This document shows positions 35,273 through 47,400 of a stretch of 64,000 bases of DNA, piece by piece. Every line of letters begins with the position of its first letter. The first letter of the stretch is position 1. Under the pieces are notes generated by a model. It was given only the letters and a program-made list of their open reading frames with translations. It made no database searches and was not told the origin of the DNA. A program made the translations under genes and the position numbers. The DNA comes from Apteryx mantelli (taxonomy: Eukaryota; Chordata; Aves; Apterygiformes; Apterygidae), in the NCBI RefSeq assembly GCF_036417845.1, contig NC_089991.1:10173001-10237000 (forward strand), in the 5' to 3' direction.

Positions 35273-36480
35273 AGTGATAAAGGATGACACAGGAACAAAC
35301 ATTTCAGAGATCCAAGTTTGACTCAGAAGAAATCCTCTCCTTCCACAGCTGTGAAGGAAGTTTATAGCTATTAATGCTGGTCAAAATGTAATATCCCATG
35401 CTGATTTTTGTGGGCTGCTTGATAGTGGTAACTCCAGTGAGATACAGTATAAATGACTCCAGAAGCTCTCTGAACTGTGGGCATAGGAAGGATGTCTGGA
35501 ATAAACTGAGAGTGTTTTCAAGACGTAGGTGAGGGATAAGAAGAACAGGAGGTCTGTGAGAGGTTGTAGACAGATGGAGAGAACACTAGCTTTTGTTTGG
35601 GGCAGGAAGAGGGTATCAAATACAGCCATGTCCCAGGGTACCAGAGAGGTCTTAAATGCAGTAGCCTGCTAGTCTTTGACTGAGGTGCAGCTATGGTTAC
35701 TGATAAAACTTTTTATGGCATGGAAGTGAAAATCAAAGATGTAAGAGCAGTGATTGTGCTGGAAGATGGAAGCACTCTTAATACGTCATGTGTATGCTTT
35801 GGGTGTTCTTGGTGGGGCAATTGCATTTGAATTCATGTAATCTATAGTGACTCTCGACTTTTATGACAGAGTCGTCAATATTTTGATGTATATGAAACTT
35901 TTGTTAATATATTGGGCACAGTCTGGGCTGTGTGAAGTAAACTAAAGCTCTGATGAACACTTTGGCTTCTGCTACCATGTGCAGGAGGAAAGTGGGATGA
36001 GTTTTAGGGCACAGATAGAGGCCTTGCAGTACTGTCCTGTGTAACGTTTAATTCTTGCAGCTGAATTAAAACAGTATTAAACTCTGGCGATATTTGCACT
36101 TTGGGAATGAGTACATTATTGTGTATGATCAGACTCCGCAAATGCCACTTTTAAAGCTGTTAATAGGTTAGCACCTTTTTTTCTTTGACAAGGACATGTC
36201 CATACTTAAATTTTTACATTCATCATGGCTTCGAGTAGAACTAGGGACTGGGGTGGGGAAATAGGTGGGAGTAGGGGGGCAGGCAATTTTTTTATGTGAA
36301 TTTTGATATGAAGAGAAATTAGTCACTTATTTATACAATAGGCTTGACTCAAGTGTTTTTCAAAGTCGGTATTCCTAATGTGAAATGTGATACTATTTTA
36401 TTTTTTAGTAGTAAATTTGGATGTAGACAGACAGACATAGCTGAATGTCTTAATAAATTACATTTGAAGATTTTTACATC
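35273..36480 (+). other. RNF145: RNF145 probable 3' UTR
   Basis: Sequence after the TGA has no long open frame. Candidate poly(A) signals are AATAAA at 35500-35505, ATTAAA at 36065-36070 and AATAAA at 36452-36457. The end point is set at the last of these plus a usual cleavage distance, so it is an estimate. A G-rich tract at 36250-36279 lies inside. Confidence 0.6.
36452..36457 (+). terminator. RNF145: Candidate distal poly(A) signal of RNF145
   Basis: A canonical AATAAA about 1.18 kb after the stop codon. A TG/T-rich stretch follows within 40 bases, as expected downstream of a cleavage site. Earlier alternatives are at 35500-35505 and 36065-36070, so more than one 3' end may be used. Confidence 0.45.
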
Positions 36481-39400
36481 TGGTTATGTGATTCTTGTAC
36501 TGAAGTTACCTGAATTAAGTATGCATTGAGAGGCCCTTCTGCAATAGTAGCTGTCTTTTCCCCTCAGAGATCAGTAAACTGATGCCATCTCTCCCTTGTT
36601 TCCGTTTCAATGCTGCGTTGTGGTGGTACCCTCTGGCCAGGGATGAGCATAGTCCTTAAGGCCAATTCTCGCCACCAGCTCTTGGACTGCAAAGACCAAT
36701 GGCGGAACACCAAGGTGTGTTTGCTCCCAGAGGCCGTGCATGCTGCCTGGTGCTGCTGAGCCCCAAGCAAAACCTAGGCCTCTTTCCTTCTCACCTGGCA
36801 GGATGAGAATATCAATTGTAGCAGCCTGTGATTCTCTACCTCTGTTTTGTTTTCCTGCATCTTGATCAGGAAATTTAGGTTCACTGTGTGCTTCACTGAT
36901 CTGCTGCAAATCTTTAGTAAAAGCTGGGAGCGCTGGCAAAGAAATATTGTAAGAAAAACTTTCTTTGAACTCTTCTTTTCTGAAATTCCTGTAAAGCTGT
37001 GGTCTGGGTCCTGCTCCTCCACACCTGCTTTTTCCCTGAAGTTGAATTTCTCTCAAAAGGAAAGCATGTTTTGTATGTGTCCAAGCTTTTAACTTACCTT
37101 TCAGACTTTTTTCCTTCTATCCACAGTGTTTTAAAAGCCTGTGGAGGCAAGAAATGGAGTTTCTGGGCAGGCCCTGTGCAAGATTGTTGCAGGGTGCTGT
37201 TTAGGACTATGAAACAAATGCTTGTCGTCAATTCACAGAATATGTCCTTAAAGGATACTCTCTTAAACCCTACTCACCATCCCCTGGGTGCTGAAAGATG
37301 ACATTGCAAGTTCTTCAGGTCAGTAATGGGAAGAGTTTTTCCTTTGTGTATGGTCACCTCACTTCCACCATTGTTCTGCAGGCCCATGTAGGAAAGCTGT
37401 AGGAGGGAGCAAGTAAAACCCCAAGTGTTGGGGAAGAGGAGGTGGACAGAGCCAGACTTGGTAAGTCTTGTGAAATGAAGGCTGGAGAGATTGCAGCTGC
37501 TATACAAATATCTCGGGGTAAATGTGTGTGGTGGGGTACTTGCAATCATCTACAGTATTCACACGAGAGCAGTAGGGCAAAAAGGAATCGCAGGAGCCAT
37601 CAGCTCCAGTTCATTGCTGTACCAGACAGTATGTCATTTCATTGCTTTCATAAATATAGGAAGCTGTGTTTAAAAAAAATCAGGGTTTGCCTTCGCTACT
37701 TACACTGAGGAGCTTTTTCTGAACCTGACTATCTCTTGGAAATGAACATTTTAATTTCTACCCTAAATTATTCATAGCTAATTGGTAAGGCAAAAACTAG
37801 AGGAAAGGACTATGGATTTACCCCAACATCAGTAAGAGGTAAGTGTGCCTGAAGACTGCTCATTAAAAATCAACAGGCCCTTTACCAGTATAGATTCAAA
37901 ACACACGCTGTCTGCCAGGAATGCAGATCGGAAACATGAATGTGACATTGGAAAGGAGCCTGAAGGACTAGGAAGGTAATTGCTGTCGGTTAGGAGAAAT
38001 GATGCTGCAAGACTCCCACTGAACCAAAAACAATATTCTGTGCTGAGGAAGCTGCTCAAAGATGTGGAGGCTCAGGCAGGCAGAGTCCTGAGTCCTGGCA
38101 AGAGATATATAATAGAATAAAAACATGTCTGAAAGATTTGTTCTTTGCAAGAGGGAGAGGAGAGAAAAGAGGGGAGGCTGCTAGCTTGGAGAGTTCGTAG
38201 GAAAAGAGCTCTTCTTGACAGATGGACTCCAGTGGAGTATCTGGGAAACAAGCTTCTGGCATTGAGGCTTGTACAGCTGGTCAGAGGAGTTTAAAACTGA
38301 GGAATGGGTGGATACGTGAGGGTTTTTTCACATTCTCATGATTTGAGGTTAAGAGAGGCTGTAGAAATAACTTGAGAAAATGCCAGTGAATGAAAGATGG
38401 GTAGAAAGAGGAAAGCACTGACAAGTAGAGGAGTATACGGGGGTGCAAGGACTGTGCCTGATTTGGTTGAGCCACAGGCTGTGGGCAGTAAAAACAAAAC
38501 TAAGAAGAATACTTGTGAAAGATGAGGCTTAATTTCCAGATATAACCTGACGATGCTGCAGGTCAAAGAAATAAAAAGTATTCAGATATGTTGTAGAGAA
38601 GACCTTTCTTCAGATAGTCACTGCACCTACAGTACCAGTTCAAACTTACCTTCATTAGATACCAACACCATTACAAAGAGTTGGTTGTAGAGAGTAAGCT
38701 GAGATGGAACGTGTACATTACTGCAGGGTCCGTGAAGCAAAGGGCTAGGCTGAGCTAACTGGTTAGTAAAATTAGCTGAACTAGAAAGTTTTAAGGAGAG
38801 GATTAAGCTTCTATTCTTTGTTTTGTTTATTTGTTTTTCCAACTCCAAAATGCTGTCAGAATACCATTCCTTGAAAAACAGACTCCGGACTAAACAGTGC
38901 ACAGCTAGCTCCAGAAGGAACTTAGAAGTAAGCTTGCAAGGAATGGGAGGATGGGAAATAAATACTAGTAAAGACAAGCAAGCTGCATCTTTCAGGTCAG
39001 GAAGTGCAGGGATGAAGTGAGAACTGCCAAAACTCAAGCTGAGTCAGATCTTGCAGAAGAAATAAACTATGTAACTTGAAAGGGAACAGGAGAAAGTGGG
39101 AATGCTGCTATGGAGCTGAGATTCAAAGAGCAGGGGATTCAGGAATGAAATGAAGCTTCTGTCTGCTCCGTAGAGCAGCTGGGCAAATTCTCCTGACCTC
39201 TGTGCTTTGTTTGGTGCAGAACTCCCTCTTGGACACTGCTTGCTTTAAGCTGATTTTCTTCTCTGCAGCTGTGTATGAGTAAATGCAAGAAATGGTTTTT
39301 TGAGTGTATATGATTAGGGCGAAAATCTATAGTTTGAGGCTTGAAATTGTCTTCATGTGGACCCCCTCTGATGGTGGTGTGACTTGACCTGACTGATGAA

Positions 39401-42400
39401 TATTTGGAGTCCAAAAGATGCTTGCAGCTAGGCGATAGAATGGAAATTGGTTGGGACTTTTATGGCTAGTTGGCTTTTTATTGGAAATGAAAGCATTGAT
39501 CATATGGTGGGATAGTGTGTGTCAATCAATCCTGTTGGATTACAGTTGTGGCTTGAACCTTTAAGAGGATCCCAGAGCTGCTGATTTATGGATTCCTTTG
39601 CTCTGGGCTCAGGGAAATGTATTTACACAAGGTGTGATGACTCCACCAGAAGACAGGGAGACTCAGAAGAGCAAACGTGTGACTAGGAATTTGCTTTGAA
39701 AGCCTTGGTCTGAATTGTGCAGACTGGCAACAACCAACCTCCTTTGGCTATTGATTATTTTGCAGCAGAAGACTCTTTCCCTCCTTGTTCCAAGTGAAGC
39801 AGTTCATTTAATGATAAGGCAGAAAGCTCTTGAAATGCACAAGCTTTTCCAATGCAAGAAAACCTCTTCTTTCCTGAACCATTTTAAATTTTATTTCTAA
39901 TTTACTGAATCCTTTTTCCTGAAACAGTTTAAGCCCAGACTCTGATCTATTTGAATGTCATTTGACAATAAACTTGTAATATTTTTCCTAATTAGCAGAG
40001 AAAGTTAAGGAGTTTGGTTTCATTTTCTGGAGACGATCTGAGTTTTGAACCAAATAAGATATAAAATACAAGCAAATTGGTATCAGAGTCTAAAACAAAA
40101 ATGCTTGGGAAATGGAACTGGCAGTTTAGAGCATCTTATGGTGTTTGGAAGGTAGGTGTGTTCAGAATGAGAGTAACCAAATTAGGGTGGGACTGATGTT
40201 GCTGGATGTTGTTCAGGCCAAGAGAGCAAACAGCAGGAATTACATTTGTTTTGGAATAGGTAGTACGTTGTAGTACGGTGCTTTTAAAGAGTGGATTGGA
40301 AGTTTTCAGGAGGGGTTGGTCCGTGGACCGCTGCTAGTTTATGCTGCTCTGAGGAGGGCTGTGGAGATGACCAGTGGACTGGTGCTGGCTCTTTTCCTCC
40401 AATATATTGAATTTGTATGAAGAGGCCTTTAAATAACTTTCCAGCATTACTTTTCGATCTCTGCAGTGTCTAGAGTATTGTTGAAGTCTGACCTCTAAGG
40501 CTTGTTTAAAGAGGTATTCCAAGTCCTACTTGTAACCCCCTATAAAAGCATTTGTGGGAAAGATGGACCAACATCTGTCTCTAGCAGTCTCTGGCTTTGC
40601 TGGCACTTTCAAAGGTGATAGCTAATGAGATTTTTAAATCAATTTTTCTTAGTGTTGCAATAGCATGTATAGAAATGAACTTGTCCCCATTTTTGTGATA
40701 TGTATGTTCAATCGCATTAGAGATCACTGTTCACCCTTTTTTCCCCCTCGATAAGATACAGTTTTCTCTTTGACAATGCCTATTTCTTTGACTGTTGCTA
40801 TTTTACTTACTGGCATCCTCCTGGAGCCCAGGCTAGAGACCTGGTGACTCTTCTCCTCTGTTTTGTAGTTCAGGGCTGCAGCATTGAGCGGCTGCACCTG
40901 CAAACATCTAGTGCAGGTTTGGAGATCCAGCCAGGCAAATCCTATGTGGTGCCATAAAGAAAGTTTATAGTTAGCTGATAAAACATTCAACAAATGTATT
41001 CTGTGACTCAAAGGTGTTGGTTATTCTCTTGAAAACAAACACTAATTGTCTTTTAGAGAAATAAGTATCCTGCAAAAATTTTGTGAGGTGTCTTGGAATA
41101 AGTATAATAAACAATGCTAAGAGAGCAGGACTGTATGTACATAAACCTAGAGATGACCTTGGTTAAACAGACAAGCTATAAAAGAAAAAACTATTTGAAT
41201 GCATAAGCAACCGAACCAAAATTAAAAAATAAAATAAAATTTTTCTAAATGTTGCAAGTAATTAGACGCAATTTTTCCCAGAGGTTGCCATTTCCTGGAG
41301 GCGTATAATCCACATCCTTAAATAAATCACTGTTAGCTGGAGACAGCTTCAGCTACCAACAGCCAAAGACTAGAAGATCTGCAGAAATTTGCAGCAACAG
41401 ATGTGAAATGCCTATGCCTGGGAAGTGGATGAATGACTTCAGTCTTAGGAATTTAAAGTGTAAAACTGACTTAATAGGCTAAAAATAATTAATTGAATAG
41501 GTATCTTTATTTATAAATGAAATTATATACAGTTCCTTAATTGACCATAGTCCGAGTTTTCTTTAAATTGACCGTTCACTGCTAGCTTGGGGAAAAAATG
41601 CCAGCTGGAATGCAGAGGGATTAAGTTTTATTTATTTTCCTTGCTAAGAGCCATATTGTGCAATTTAAAAGGAAACGTCCTTGAAAGATGGGTTCCTTTG
41701 TAAACTTTTTCAGCCCTTGTTTGTTTTCAGATGGAAATTAATTTCTCAAAGGCCCTCTGTGTTAGAAAGGGTGTTTTTATAAGTAAAGAAAAATGAAAAA
41801 TTGTACTCTATTAAGATAGATTTTATTTCCAATATAAAAACTTACCATGTATGTGTTTGAATATTTGGTATAGTCGATCTGGTTGTCTTGCTGAGAACAT
41901 ATTGGTAATGATTTTCGTTTGCCCAGGTGGTAAGAAACAACCAGTGGGAGAAACCCCAGCCAAACTGTTGAATGTTACCAGAAATCGTCCTTATACTTTG
42001 ATGTGCTTAAATATCATAAGTGCTGCTGAAAATGCAGCCTAGCATGGCAGCTCGTCGCTCCGAGTTTGATCGGTGCGTTTAGCACGGCGGGGATCCTGGT
42101 CTGTGAATGTTTGTGTCCAGCTGTAACAAGTGGCAGTAAACTAAGGTGGTTGGATGCATTTTCCTAGAAGCTGGGCCCAGGTGACTGCTTGCCCCCGGAG
42201 CAGCGGGTGCAGCAGCCACGGTGGCCTGTGCCCGGACGTGGGTGCAGACCTCCCGGTGGGAATGGGCGCAGACCTGGGCCGGCGCTGCCTCTGTGAAAGC
42301 AGCTTTATCGAGAAACGCAGCCGGGCACGAAGCAAAGCGCTTTAGAGGAAGGTTGTTAGCACGAGCCTCCCTCTTCTGCTCCGCTCTGACATAGTCCCTA

Positions 42401-44099
42401 GTGCGTGGTCTGCTGTGGACGCTGTGTTCACCAGTGCAGATGGGTGCTGGGTTCAGCGTGGCACTTCCGAGGAACACAGGGGAGCAGTCACCAGATCTGG
42501 CCGGCGGTGGCCCCGGTGGCGGCTGATGCTGGCTTGTCCTTCCCTCTGTGGCCTCTGAAGTCCCGCGAGAGCCTTGACCTGCCCTTGCCCTAGGGAAAGC
42601 TGCAGCCTGGATGTGCATGGCGGCATCGAGTGCGGAAGATGTGGTTAGAGTTGCCCTAGGACGGAGAGGTGGATCTGATGACATCCAGGCCTCTTCCAGC
42701 CCTGATTTCTCCTAAAGTTTTGGAGCTGGACAGAATAATTGAAGGCAACTGCAGGGTCACCTTCTCCCTTGGTATGACTGAGGAATTTAAACCGACCTCT
42801 GAAAATTGCCTGGCCCTGGGAGGAAGGCGCTAGTTTTAGGGTGCTGTGGTGCCGCTGTTGGGCCGTTGTCGTCGTTTTCCCAGGCTTGTTCTCTATAGGA
42901 GAAAAACAGGTCTTACACTTGTGGGGTTTGTTAGATGGACTGTCAGCACACCGACTGGCTCCAAATCATTCCTCGGGTTTCAGACCCGGCCGGCTCTGTA
43001 TCTGCTTGTGCCGCTCTTCAGCGGGGAAGTGGGCAGCGCTGGCTGCTCGGCAGCCTCGGTGGGTTACGGCTTTTCCAAATGTTTCCTGCTCCTGTATTCA
43101 TAGCGGTGTTACTCTCTGTTCGGCTGGGGGATAAAACTTTTCCCTGGGCAGAAAACTGGCACAAAATCTGTGCTTCCCACTGAAGATCCAACCCTAAAGA
43201 CATTCAGGCATCCCAGCGTAAACATCTGGATGAAATTAAGCCTCGTACTTAGACTTTGTGAACTGCCCCTTAGGGTCCCATGCAACGAGCCCGACTCCAG
43301 ACTTTCCAAAAGACCTGCGATGCCTGAAAAACTATTTTCACAAGATTTACTTCTGTTCTTTTCAATCGTAAATATGACCTGGCTGAATGGGATAGAGGCG
43401 GGAGAAAAAGGAGGTTAGGGGGAATAAAAAAAAAGGGGGGCGGGATTAAAAAAGGATAGGACAGAAAACCGAAGGTTTAAGATCAAGTAGCGGCACGCTT
43501 TTGCCGGCGGCCACGGCGGGGCACTGCCGCTCCGCAGACGGGAGCCCAACGCGGCGCGCAGGAGTGGGGCGCTGCTGGCGCTGTTGCAGCGGACGGGCTC
43601 TGGTTTTCATTTTGGCTTTTCAGTTTCCGAACTCCAGGAGTTCCAGTGAAAGAAAGAAAAATAAAAAAATCCATGTCTGGTTTCCCCAGCTGAATACCGT
43701 GTCAGGCTCCGCTCCAGCCTGCTCCCCGCGACAGTGCCGTGCAACAGCCCTGCTCCGGTAACAGCTCCTGGCCTCAAAGTCCGTCAGGAAAACGGGATTT
43801 GCATTTGCAGGGGATCAGAGATCTGCTCTGAAGCTGATATTTTTTTTTCAGCATCAAAGATTTCCCCCCCTCCCCTTAAAATTCAGATAACATATTCAAC
43901 TCTGTTCTCAATGACAAAGCAATTAGATGCTATGAAGCAATTTCTTTCTTTGGAGCTTCCCGCAGATAAAGATTTATATGATAGAAATAATATGACTGGG
44001 GTCAGGATTTCCTCTCCATATAACCCAAGGGTATTCTGAGAATTGCTTGGATTCTAGCGAAATCCCACCAGGTGCCAATCAACACTGTCCAGCCTCAAT
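36481..44099. other. RNF145-EBF1 intergenic sequence, left part
   Basis: No protein-coding gene was recognised. Open frames up to about 150 codons occur on both strands but have no family resemblance, start context or splice pattern. A canonical AATAAA at 39967-39972, followed by T-rich sequence, could end a longer RNF145 3' UTR or a non-coding transcript. GC content rises in a patch at about 42.17-42.64 kb. A C-rich run lies near 43865-43876. Confidence 0.6.
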
Positions 44100-44420
44100 T
44101 ATGGCTTCAGTTATTTTTTCCTCTTCCCTTTGCACAGGGTTTTAAAGCTGAGATATGCAAACATGGGCCATTGTCAAATACCCCAATGGGAGACTGGTCT
44201 TCCACTGTTTGAATACAATATCTTTTGCCTTCTTGCATAAATATTTTAATTGCTAATTTGCTGGTCTCATTTAACACAGATTTGGCATTTATCATTTGAA
44301 TTTAAACTTGTTAAAATTGACAATTTTCTTGGCTACCTATGTTAATAATTTAAAGGGAAAGCTCATTATTAAATTATTATGGGTAATTATTTTGTAACTA
44401 ATGTGGAAATTGTCATTTCT
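44100..44420. other. AT-rich candidate conserved non-coding element upstream of EBF1
   Basis: This stretch contrasts with its more GC-rich surroundings. It is dense in homeodomain and POU-like cores: ATATGCAAA near 44152, TTAATTGCTAATTTGC near 44248, and several TAATTA/AATTATT cores at 44345-44395. It has no coding potential. The call as a regulatory element is an inference from composition only. Confidence 0.3.
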
Positions 44421-47400
44421 GCAGCCTTAAAAGATCCTAGAAGAAGTGTGTGCAGATCGATATGGATCAAATCCCAGCAAGTGGAAAAGATGCAAAGGAG
44501 CAGAGATTTCTGTGTAAAACATTATGTAACGGGGGCTAAATATTAGAATTAAAAGGTAATTCTCTATACTTGCACCCCCAAAGGCTGTGAGACTGTTCAA
44601 AGCAGTACAGCTGGAGGCTCATAACAGCATTTTTAGTTCTGGGGCTTGGTTCATCCTGAGGCTGTCTGGGATGCTGCTGGGATGTGATTTGGGTGAGCGC
44701 ACCTTGGAGTACACAGCAAAATACGCTCTGTTGTACAGTATGAGCGTTGTACGCAGTGCGACCCGCTCTGCGCGCGTGCTGGCGTGCCCTTTGCATGACT
44801 GGTGGCTCCTGGAGTGTCTGAGACTCCTTGGCAAATGACAAAATTCGGCTTTTCCTCTATTTCTAATTTTTCACCTGCAAAACTCAGATTTCAGGAAGCT
44901 TTAGTTTTTCTAGTTAATAGGACCAAAATGAGGGGTTCCCAAGACACGACTCTGAACTGCCTGCAGTTTATGTAAATAACTGACCCATGTTTTATCTGAT
45001 TTTGTCACTGTACTGAGGTCAAAAAAGCGACTACCTCAAATATTGGGGTATGAATCCTTCTCGTGGCACAGAGCGAAGCAGCGGCCTCCCTCTTTGCCCA
45101 GTTTGTGGCCAAAGGACGACTGCGCAGCGGCAGAAGTGAGCGCTAGCACGCACGGAGCGGGAGCGGGGTTACTGGTAGCACCTTGCGTTATTCCCGGGCG
45201 TCACCGATGCTGCCCAATTTCCTTTTGCAAGAAGATGTCGGATGGTGGTCAATACTCCGCACTCCTCCCAGGCAGTATGTTTGCTTTCTCTGATAAATGA
45301 TAGCGTGCTAAATAAAGCTTTTAATTTCCAGATATCAAAACTAAATGTGAGCAAGAGGCAGATCACCTATGTGCACCTTGAACATAGTGACCGTTGATGG
45401 TGTTTGAGTTGTCGCAGACCCTGCTGGCGTTGTGTGCGTGCGGTGGTTCTGGGACCTGGCGCTCCGGCGTTCCCCGTCTTGTGTGTGCTGACCTCCCGAA
45501 ACGGTGGGCAGAGGCAGGCGGAGTCCTGCAGGACTTGCGGTGCCCAGGGAAATGCTGCTGATTTCAGTGGATCGGTGCTGGGCTCTACCGGGCAGAAAAA
45601 GTCCTGGTCCTGCCCTGTAAATGGGCCAGAGGAGCCCTTTGCTGCCTGCAGCTCCGCTGACTTTCCCACACCCTTAACCTGGACAGCGCGGGCGGGTTTT
45701 CGTGCTCACGTATTTGGTGCATCCCTGTGCACCAACCCTTGGCCCCGTCGATGGGTCCATCTCTGCTACGGAAGCACTTTGCAGAAGCGCAGTGTGTTTT
45801 AGTGGCGACATTGTCCTCATAAACGTAATTTCCTTAGAAAGGATGTTTGGAGGTGGAAGGTGCCGTGCCAAGGCGAGCGATGCGGCACGGCCCCTCGAGC
45901 GTTCCCTCCTCCCACATCTGGCCTGCTGTTCCCCACCGCTGGATTTCGCCCGTGGCCAAAGCGCCGAGAACAATGAGGCGAAGTGAGAAAGTCCTCCCCG
46001 CTCCCCCGCCAGATGGCTCTCACGCCGCTTGCATTTTGCTCCAAACGGCCGGTAAATGCGCTGTGAGCACTTGGTGAGTTTACGAGGGACCTGAGCCTTC
46101 CCCGTCGCCCGCTTTCGGGAAGGCGCAGCGTGAGCTCCCGCCTGCTGCCAATGCCCCTTTTCGGCAGCGCCCCCCGCGCTTGCCGGGGCGTCCTGGGGCG
46201 GGAGGTCTGGCCTCGCCGGCGAGGCGCTCGCGGGCTTCGGGAGGCTGCGCAGGTCTGGGAAACTCCTTAAGTGGATGTTGCACATGTGCTTCGCAGACAG
46301 TCTAGTGCGTGCACCTGGCCCTGGGGTTAATTTGGAAGCAGCCTCCGTTCGGAACGGCAGACGGCTGCTTCTTGCTCAGCCGTCAGCCCTCGGCCTTCGC
46401 TTGTCAGCGGTTGCCAAATCCTGCCAGTGACGCTTTACGCTCTTTTGGAGCAAGAGGTGGTTTGTGAGATGCTGAATGAGGCAATAACTTCTTCTCCCGT
46501 TGATTGTAGTTTGTCTCAAAAGGCAAGAAAGCATGCTTACCAACCCCCTACCAGGTCACCTTTATATATTTATTTCAGCTTCTGCAGCTTTATATTATAA
46601 CATGGAGAAACTGAAACAGAACGATTCAGTTTGAAAAATTCAGAATTTCTGAGTCTTGGCACTAGTATAAACCAGTCCCTGATCCTGGATTTCCTAATGT
46701 TTCCATCTTCCCCCATACACCAAGATCATTTTCCCTTTGAGAACAATACCGGATTTGGCTCTCTCATACTTTACTGTTACTGAAGTATTTCAGTGCATTA
46801 AATAGTGGATTTGTTTATCCACCGACAGGTTCTGCCCAGACATCAGTGCTGTAAGCTTTTCCATCTGCATGCCCCCATCCTGACCTTCATCTACCATAGG
46901 GCTGCCGAGGGCTTGTTCATGCTCTGCCATTGCAGGCTTTTCTATCGAGATTAGCATTAAGGGGCTCGAGTTGTTGAAGGGGTTTTTCTACTGATAAATG
47001 CATTGAGACCCATATTTTTATCTCACGTCATCAAACATTCATCAGATACTCTTGGTCATTACTGACAGAGCCAGATTTGAACTAGTGACCTAGCAGTAAA
47101 AGGTCCCATTAGCAATTTCCTTAAACTGTCAAGTCATTGCATAACGCAAATGAAACGCAATGGGAATTTTTTTCCCTAGGTAAAAGCTGTAGGTTCTGTC
47201 TCATTTTTATTTCATAATAAAACAGAGTGTTGTGGTAACTCCACTTAAAGCCTTCATATTCTTGCATAAGCCAAAAATATAAAGAAATATAAAAGACTGG
47301 ATATAGCACCCAAATGCAGCTCCTCTGTACGGGATAGTTGCGCAGTTCAGCAGTGCCAGGCAAACTTAATCTGTTTATTTACATGAAGAGGGAAAGTGCC

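Noticed and set aside
42079..42684. 201-codon open frame on the - strand
   Set aside because: In a GC-rich patch; no domain, and the frame is rich in Pro/Ala/Arg. No supporting splice or promoter signals.
43797..43804. Single octamers ATTTGCAT here, at 57683-57690 and at 61498-61505
   Set aside because: About two octamers are expected by chance in 64 kb on both strands, so isolated ones are not reported as sites. Only the promoter pair has extra support.
45674..46285. 203-codon open frame on the - strand
   Set aside because: Same reason: CpG-rich patch, competing frames on the other strand, no family resemblance.
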